From Microlunatus lacustris (GTDB lineage: Bacteria; Actinomycetota; Actinomycetes; Propionibacteriales; Propionibacteriaceae): DNA of 64,000 nucleotides. The notes under the pieces were generated by a model. The model saw nothing but the letters and a program-made list of their open reading frames with translations, was not told the origin of the DNA and ran no database searches. The DNA lies in the NCBI GenBank assembly GCA_039527025.1, contig BAAAJN010000015.1, positions 1-64,000 of the forward strand. The letters are read 5' to 3'. Made by a program: the position numbers and the translations under genes. Of the stretch, positions 59,156 through 64,000 are shown in pieces (the stretch's first letter is position 1; the number at the start of each line of letters is the position of its first letter).

Positions 59156-59486
59156 AACACCTTCCACAGCAAGCTGGGAGGACGGAAAGCGAGGATCAAG
59201 GCGTAAACGGCTCCCTCGTTCATGCAGGCGCCAACGGGTCCTCCCTCGACGCCGTCGCCAGGATCGCGTTCGGCGAGAGTCCACATCTCACCATCATCAG
59301 CGAAACCAGCGACAAGGTCGAGTAGTTCATCGAGAATCTGAGCGCGGCGAACAAGGTCTGCAGGCCGGAGTAGTCATCAGCCTCGCGGGCGCCTAGGGGG
59401 CTGCCGTCAGGCAACTCTGCCTGTGGCCCCGAGGGTTGCGGGAAGCCTAGGAAAAGGGTCGACACTGTCTCGTGGAATTCGCACAG

Positions 59487-59744
59487 ATGACGTACCGCAT
59501 ACCGACCACAGCTCAGGCGGAGCGCATCCATCAAGTGTTTGAGGTGGCACTGGCGGAGCGGCCCGGGCAGGCTGAGCTGCTGCGGGAGGTGGAACGCGTC
59601 ATCGTCCAGCAGCCGGACGACAGCGGGAGCGGGTTCCCCGAGCCCGTTGAGGTGCTGGTGCAGCAGATGGTGGCGATCCTGCCCGGCCGGGGCACTGTCG
59701 CTGAGCAAAAGCTGTTGAAGCAGCTGCGCAAGGGCCGCGAGTGA
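59487..59744 (+). CDS. Small helical hypothetical protein
   Basis: The 85 residues (PTTAQAERIHQVFEVALAER, VEVLVQQMVAILPGRGTVAE) look like a plausible helical protein with a Lys-rich end. No family or strong ribosome binding site is seen. It could be a real small gene of the island. Confidence 0.45.
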   Translation: MTYRIPTTAQAERIHQVFEVALAERPGQAELLREVERVIVQQPDDSGSGFPEPVEVLVQQMVAILPGRGTVAEQKLLKQLRKGRE

Positions 59745-59830
59745 GCGTCATCAGGACGCCCGCCGCGTCAGCGTGGGTTCGCGGACTCTGGTCGGTGATG
59801 AGAGACGCCGGACGCGGACGGCGGTAGGGG

Positions 59831-59912
59831 CTGCTGCGCGGGGCACGTCAGTGGCCGACTCACGTGCGGAGCACGTCAGTGGCCGACCGCCTACCGGTGC
59901 AGCTGCGGCACC
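59831..59912 (+). repeat. Dispersed repeat cluster 13 with tail motif
   Basis: Two to three units with GGGGCAC and GTGCGGAGCAC cores, then GACCGCCTACCGGTGCAGCT, a tail also present in clusters 14 and 15. Confidence 0.85.
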
Positions 59913-59991
59913 GTAAACCGAGGACGCCTGGAACGCGGTCGTCGCCGTTCTTATCGCAGTGACGCCTGTGGTCGTGTGCGGTGAGGAAGGG

Positions 59992-60687
59992 GTGACGAAT
60001 CAGCCGAAGTTGAGGTACCCGCCCGCGCTGCACCGAGGCGACCGCATCCGGGTGGTGGCGCCGGCGCGGAGCCGCGCCATGGTGCTGGAGCACGACCACT
60101 CCGACCTCATCGGCCGGCGGTTCGCGCAGGTGCGGTTGGAGGTGACCTTCGGCCGCCACGTCGAACGCGACGTGTTCGACTCCGCCGCCATCGCCTCCCG
60201 GGTGGCTGACCTGCGCGACGCCTTCGCAGACCCTGACGTCCGCGGCATGTGGACCGTCATCGGCGGGTTCAACAGCAACGAGTTGCTCCCTCACCTCGAC
60301 GGGGAGCTGATCGCCCGCAACCCCAAGATCTTCTGCGGCTACTTCGACATCACCGCCCTGCAGAACGCCATCTTGGCCCGGACCGGACTTGTCACCTCTT
60401 CGGGCCCGCACTGGTCCACCTTCGGAATGCGCGCCCACTTCGACCACCTCCCTGATGCCGCCGAGCTGACCGGACTGATCATCGGCCGCGTCCAACGTGC
60501 CAGCAGGATGGACCGGCACATCCTCGAGGAGATCGTCGGGAGGCAGCCCGCCCTGATCAACATCCCGGTCCTGGCCAACGTCGACGTCGGCCACACCAAC
60601 CCCTTCGCCACCCGCCCCATCGGCGATCACATCGAGCTCCACTCCACCAGCACCACCCACGTCACCATCACTCGCCTGGGGCGGTAG
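59992..60687 (+). CDS. S66-family (LD-carboxypeptidase/MccF-like) protein with an internal deletion
   Basis: The 231 residues contain the family start (RYPPALHRGDRIRVVAPARS), the nucleophile region GGFNSNELLPHLDGELIARN, FCGYFDITALQNAILARTGL and SGPHWSTFGM, and the end with the catalytic His (VDVGHTNPFATRPIG). The usual length is about 340. The stretch between STFGM and LTGLIIGR, which carries the catalytic Glu and some 75-100 residues, is missing, although the frame stays open. It is probably inactive as a peptidase. GTG 59992 follows a GAGGAAGG site. Confidence 0.75.
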   Translation: MTNQPKLRYPPALHRGDRIRVVAPARSRAMVLEHDHSDLIGRRFAQVRLEVTFGRHVERDVFDSAAIASRVADLRDAFADPDVRGMWTVIGGFNSNELLPHLDGELIARNPKIFCGYFDITALQNAILARTGLVTSSGPHWSTFGMRAHFDHLPDAAELTGLIIGRVQRASRMDRHILEEIVGRQPALINIPVLANVDVGHTNPFATRPIGDHIELHSTSTTHVTITRLGR

Positions 60688-60812
60688 GCCGCCTTTCGTC
60701 ACACCCGCGCAACCCCCTGAGGCCAGGGCTTTCGTGCATGACGCAGCCCGGTCACCGAGCGCAACCGGCCCGGACGACGTGAGGCACCTTGAGGAGACGC
60801 ACGCGGCTCGAG

Positions 60813-61331
60813 TCAGCGAATCACCGGATCTGTCAGCAGATCCAGGTGGCCGACATGGCACGCCGTTTCCTCAAGCAGGTGAACCATCACCCAGCGAAGA
60901 GTCACGGGACCCTTGCCGAACGAGGGACGCAAGGCCCTGGTGTCGAGGCTGGCAAGCCTGCCAGCGACTCGGCGGCTGCGGTCGCACGCACTGCGGTACA
61001 GGTCCGCGATCTCGTGCACGGTGTCGTCGGCAGCGGACTCGAAGTCCCACCCCGGCTGCCGATCGAAGGGGGCAGAAAGCCAAGGCTCGGGAAGCTCCCC
61101 GGCTCCGACGCGAGCCGTGAACCAGTGGTCCTCCATGTGAGCAAGATGCTTCACCACGCCCCCCGGAGTCATGGTGGTGGCCGAGAGAGTCCTCGTTCGT
61201 GCTTCTGCATCCGACAGGTTGACGAGACGCTCCAAGGCCCTGTGGCGGTGATGATCGAGAAACTGGACAAGGGTTGTGCGTTCGTCGGCGTCGAGGTCTG
61301 GATACGACCGCGTGTCGTCATCGGAGGGCAC
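60813..61331 (-). CDS. DinB-family protein (DUF664)
   Basis: The 172-residue four-helix protein matches DinB/DUF664 throughout: TTLVQFLDHHRHRALERLVN, GGVVKHLAHMEDHWFTARVG and VMVHLLEETACHVGHLDLL, with the three metal-binding His (H65-type, HLLEE, HVGH). Such proteins include thiol transferases such as the mycothiol-dependent enzymes. Confidence 0.92.
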   Translation of the reverse strand: MPSDDDTRSYPDLDADERTTLVQFLDHHRHRALERLVNLSDAEARTRTLSATTMTPGGVVKHLAHMEDHWFTARVGAGELPEPWLSAPFDRQPGWDFESAADDTVHEIADLYRSACDRSRRVAGRLASLDTRALRPSFGKGPVTLRWVMVHLLEETACHVGHLDLLTDPVIR

Positions 61332-61424
61332 GCAACGAAGGCCAAGGCCTGCTCCCGACCCGCTGACGCTGATTCACGACACCACGGCCGGTCAGCATGG
61401 CCGACGCCCCACAGCTCAACTCTG

Positions 61425-61525
61425 CTGGGCACGTCAGTGGCCGACCGTCTACCGGTGCAATAGAGGGCTCCGCAACCCGACGGTTGTGCGGGACGCATGC
61501 CGCAACCGGCGCTCGTGCGAAGTCA
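61425..61525 (+). repeat. Dispersed repeat cluster 14 with tail motif
   Basis: A partial unit (GGGCACGTCAGTGGCCGACC), the CTACCGGTGCA tail, and one long-type unit (GTGCGGGACGCATGCCGCAA). It separates the DinB and kinase genes. Confidence 0.78.
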
Positions 61526-61569
61526 GCTCGAGCTTGGAGGAAGCGGGCTAGCGCCGGCTCTGTCGGCGG

Positions 61570-62451
61570 GTGACGATGGTCCGCGTGTCTGATCTGGAGG
61601 ACCGAGTCTGGAGAGCGGCTGAGCGCTGGAGCCTGCTGGTCGGTGAGCCCTTGATCGGTGGCACCAGCTCCGCGGTCTTCGAGGCTCGAGACGGAGCGGG
61701 CCGGGACCTTGTCCTGAAGCTGGCAGCCGAGGGCAGCGCTGCAGAAGATCTGACGGGCGCTGAGGCTGCTGCACTCTCGGGTTGGGTGGCGAGCGGCGCG
61801 GCGGTGAGGCTCGTGGACGCGACGACGGACGCACTCCTCCTCGCCCGAGCCCGGCCCGGAGCGCCTTGGCCGTGGACGCCTCCCGAACCCCTGGACGCCC
61901 TCGTCGGCGTCGCCGCGGATCTACTCACCAGGCTGTGGGCTGCACCCCCGCCGAGCTACCGCTTCCCAACCCTGGCCGCTGTCTACCCTCGTCGGGAGCA
62001 GTTGGCCCGGGCGGACGCAGCTTCGGAGCAGCTGGAGCGAGGGGAACCCGACCGGGGCGTCGCGGGTCTGCGGCGTCTACCCACAGCGGCTGCATCCGCG
62101 GAGCACCTGATCTCCACCGCCGTCGACCGGCACCTCCTGCACGGCGATTTCATCACCAAGAACATCGTCAGCGATGCCACTGCCCCGACAGGCTGGGTGG
62201 CGCTCGACCCGCTGCCCATGATCGGCGACCCAGCTGCTGAGGTAGGGGCGTTCGCGGCCTACCACCCGGCAGAGTCGATCCTGCCGATCGCCGAAGCGAT
62301 GACGGGAGCACTGGCCCTGGACAGGCCGCGAGCAATGCGCTGGGCCGCAGTGTGGACCGTCCACCAGACCGCCCAGGCATGGCGTGACGACCAGGAGCAG
62401 TTGGAGCAGCTGGTCACCTCTCGGGAGATCGACCGCCTGCTGACGAGCTGA
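61570..62451 (+). CDS. Aminoglycoside/hydroxyurea phosphotransferase-like kinase
   Basis: The 293-residue protein has the APH(6)/hydroxyurea-kinase signature: N-terminal nucleotide fold (GTSSAVFEARDGAGRDLVLK), the catalytic loop LLHGDFITKNIVSD and the metal-binding DPLPMIGDPAAEVGAF. Relatives inactivate streptomycin by 6-O-phosphorylation. The actual drug is not certain. It starts at GTG 61570 or at the in-frame ATG two codons later. Its setting, between two repeat clusters, fits acquired cargo. Confidence 0.82.
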   Translation: MTMVRVSDLEDRVWRAAERWSLLVGEPLIGGTSSAVFEARDGAGRDLVLKLAAEGSAAEDLTGAEAAALSGWVASGAAVRLVDATTDALLLARARPGAPWPWTPPEPLDALVGVAADLLTRLWAAPPPSYRFPTLAAVYPRREQLARADAASEQLERGEPDRGVAGLRRLPTAAASAEHLISTAVDRHLLHGDFITKNIVSDATAPTGWVALDPLPMIGDPAAEVGAFAAYHPAESILPIAEAMTGALALDRPRAMRWAAVWTVHQTAQAWRDDQEQLEQLVTSREIDRLLTS

Positions 62452-62468
62452 TGGGTGCCGGTCACGGA

Positions 62469-62530
62469 TCCTGTGCGAGACGTACGCAGTGGTCGACCGG
62501 CTACCGGTGCAGCTGCTAGCGCCGCAACCG
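62469..62530 (+). repeat. Dispersed repeat cluster 15 with tail motif (rightmost)
   Basis: One long-type unit (GTGCGAGACGTACGCAGTGG, then TCGACC) with the CTACCGGTGCAGCTGC tail. I found no further copy to the right. Confidence 0.75.
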
Positions 62531-62624
62531 GAAGGGCTACTCGTCGCGCAGGACTTCGGCCGGCGGCACGTCGGCGATCTCTTCGGTCAAGTACCGTCAG
62601 GTTTGACGCTGATTGGGAGGGCCG

Positions 62625-63605
62625 ATGACGATCACCCGCTGGGGGGCCCGGGTGTTGCTTGTCATCTTCGTCGGTCTCATCGTGGTCGGGTTGGCCCCGT
62701 TCTGGCTGCGGGAACGTCCGGCGTCCGGGCTCATGCCTGACACGTACACCTCGGGGGTCGGGTAAGCTCAGGCGGTCGTGGCCGAGCTTCGCGGGCTGGG
62801 TTACTCCTGCTCGGAAGCACAGGAATCCCGTGAGCTCCGCACCGGGCTGTGCTCTCGCACCCGCTACCTCACCTCAGCCGAGGTAAGACTGCTGACCCGT
62901 CCCGAAGACGGCACGGTGCGCGCCGTCGGTCTCGCGGTGGACGAGGGCGCCACCAACGCCGAACCCCTGAGCGAGATCCTGAAGGTCCTCGGTGAGGCGG
63001 TTGGACTCACGGAGGCTGACCGCACCGCTGTCCGCTCCGCTGTCTCGAACCACGCCACCGAGCCCGTGCCGCTGAGCTGGGGGACCTTCACACCAGCGAT
63101 CGAGGGTGAGGCCGAGTCGATGCTAGAAGCCTCAGGTCGGGATGAGCCCATGCCCGCGCTGCCTTCTGTTCTGCTCGAGGTCCCGAGGGACCAGCTGACC
63201 AGACGAGCGACCGAGCGGGGCTATGTCTGCGAGACACCGCAGATCCGCAGCATCCGGTCCTGCACCCGGTCCGCGGGCGGCTACTCCTACGACTTGTGGA
63301 TGGAAGGGACCGGCATCGCGGTGGCATCGCTCTACCTCAGCGTCACCTCCACCCACCACACCCGGACGAGAAGCCGTTGGATCGAGGAGTTGGGTGTAGT
63401 GCTGAGCGAGGTCGAGACTGATCAGGGCCGGATGCTTGGATCATGGGTCCGCCAGAGCGCCAGCGCGCCGGGCGGAAGCGCCTACATCGCCAGTCTGCGC
63501 ATCTCCTTCCTGGTACGGAACGGGGAGTACACCAAGGAGACCTTCGGCTCGGTCACGTCGGATTGCTACCAGCTGGCCGGTGACAGCTCCAGGTGCACCA
63601 CCTGA
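62625..63605 (+). pseudogene. Membrane-anchored protein gene interrupted by an in-frame TAA
   Basis: ATG 62625 opens a frame with one N-terminal helix (GARVLLVIFVGLIVVGLAPF). It meets TAA at 62763-62765 and then continues in the same frame as a 275-codon sequence (VVAELRGLGYSCSEAQESRE onward) with six or so Cys that look like two similar halves (LGYSCSEAQ, RGYVCETPQ). The two parts were clearly one protein, so this is a nonsense mutation or sequencing error. The downstream part could start at GTG 62778, but without its anchor. Family not recognised. Confidence 0.65.
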
Positions 63606-63917
63606 CCACATCTCTTGTCGGGTGCGCCCGCGCATCAACCGAACACCAAGACCTCACCGCACAGCGGGACGGACTGCACGCCCTTGGCGTCGGCGACGAC
63701 CGGATCTCCGTCGACCACGGGCTCACCGGCACCAGCCAGGACCGGCCAGCACTACGGCTGGCGCTAGGTGCCTGCCGCACCGGCGACACCCGCTGAAATG
63801 TTCAACGTCAGCCGCTCAACCATCTACCGGACGCTGCACCGGCTCCGCCCACCTCCGCCCGACCCGGAACGACCCTTCCTCCTGGCCGCGGCTCCTGGTG
63901 GGGCGGCAGAACAGTAG
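63593..63917 (+). pseudogene. Serine recombinase (resolvase) with internal deletion
   Basis: The first part encodes VGCARASTEHQDLTAQRDGL with the catalytic Ser and goes on to LRLALGACRTGDT. One base-frame shift later (63792) the sequence reads AEMFNVSRSTIYRTLHRLR, the C-terminal helix-turn-helix, and ends at TAG 63915-63917. The roughly 100 residues between are lost. It is a decayed Tn3-type resolvase/invertase. Its first bases overlap the end of the preceding gene. Confidence 0.85.
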
Positions 63918-63940
63918 GAATGGCTGGATGACTCATCGGT

Positions 63941-63962
63941 GCGGCAAGCAACGGCTTGCCGC
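63941..63962. terminator. 9-bp perfect hairpin
   Basis: GCGGCAAGC, four bases, and its complement form a compact stem-loop at the right edge, 24 nt after the recombinase remnant. It may be a terminator or part of the mobile element. Confidence 0.55.
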
Positions 63963-64000
63963 GCCACCACGAACAACAGATCGAGGACCGCTTCGATCGC

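Noticed and set aside
59220..59480. Possible DUF190-like fragment on the plus strand
   Set aside because: Only a vague resemblance over about 30 residues with internal stops; not enough to support.
60729..60760. Further copy of the dispersed repeat
   Set aside because: Only TTCGTGCATGACGCA and a loose CACCG match; too weak to count.
46545..62530. CRISPR array
   Set aside because: Units are contiguous and degenerate with no uniform unique spacers, clusters are kilobases apart and there are no cas genes.
43576..62530. Classical integron with attC sites
   Set aside because: No RYYYAAC/GTTRRRY core pairs, no tyrosine integrase in the window and genes lie in both orientations. Kept only as an analogy.
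1..64000. tRNA, rRNA or known riboswitch genes
   Set aside because: I scanned for conserved tRNA arms and common riboswitch cores by eye and found none convincing. A covariance-model search would be needed to exclude them.

Overview
The window is very GC-rich DNA with many GTG starts, four-base gene overlaps and few Rho-independent terminators with T-tracts. Its gene families (Arr rifampin ADP-ribosyltransferase, DevS-like GAF kinase, CsoR copper operon, DUF1707, GAF-ANTAR regulators, LAXTG-type surface protein) point to an actinomycete. A soil or stone-dwelling member near Geodermatophilaceae is my guess from overall gene style, not a demonstrated placement. I saw no rRNA, tRNA or CRISPR array.

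Positions 1-39.8 kb look like ordinary chromosome, with mostly intact genes. In order: a phosphonate/phosphite-type ABC operon with a fused double permease and a nitrilase-family protein; a cold-shock gene with stacked downstream hairpins; arr; an ABC-2 exporter operon with its own XRE regulator; a truncated response regulator; assorted single enzymes; a DevS-like haem-sensor kinase; a GntP permease; a secreted SpoIVB-type protein; the copper operon csoR-copZ-secreted His-rich protein-copA; an AI-2E family permease; a TetR/desaturase pair sharing operator motifs; a sigma factor; a SipW-like locus in which the signal peptidase is fused to a LamG domain and flanked by two TasA-like secreted proteins; a racemase/GNAT pair; and a TetR gene flanked by two identical-type operators that probably controls a glycosyltransferase and a flavin monooxygenase.

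Positions 39.9-41.1 kb hold decayed genes and two large hairpins with identical loops. From about 43.5 kb to 62.5 kb the character changes. Short, mostly single-gene units on either strand are separated by at least fifteen clusters of one dispersed degenerate repeat of about 28 nt. Its units carry a small hairpin core (GTGC-GGA-GCAC, or the compensated form GTGCG-GGA-CGCAC) and a CCGACC box, and all copies I found read in the same direction. The genes between them are typical accessory cargo: XRE and SDR, methyltransferase, GAF-ANTAR, a DUF1660-like protein, an Ltp-type superinfection-exclusion protein, GNAT, VOC, a S66 peptidase with a deletion, DinB, an aminoglycoside phosphotransferase-like kinase, remnants of IS3 and IS481 elements, and at the right edge a serine recombinase with an internal deletion. 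This looks like a genomic island or cassette-like region in partial decay. The repeat family and the self-contained SipW-LamG locus are the two most interesting things in the window.
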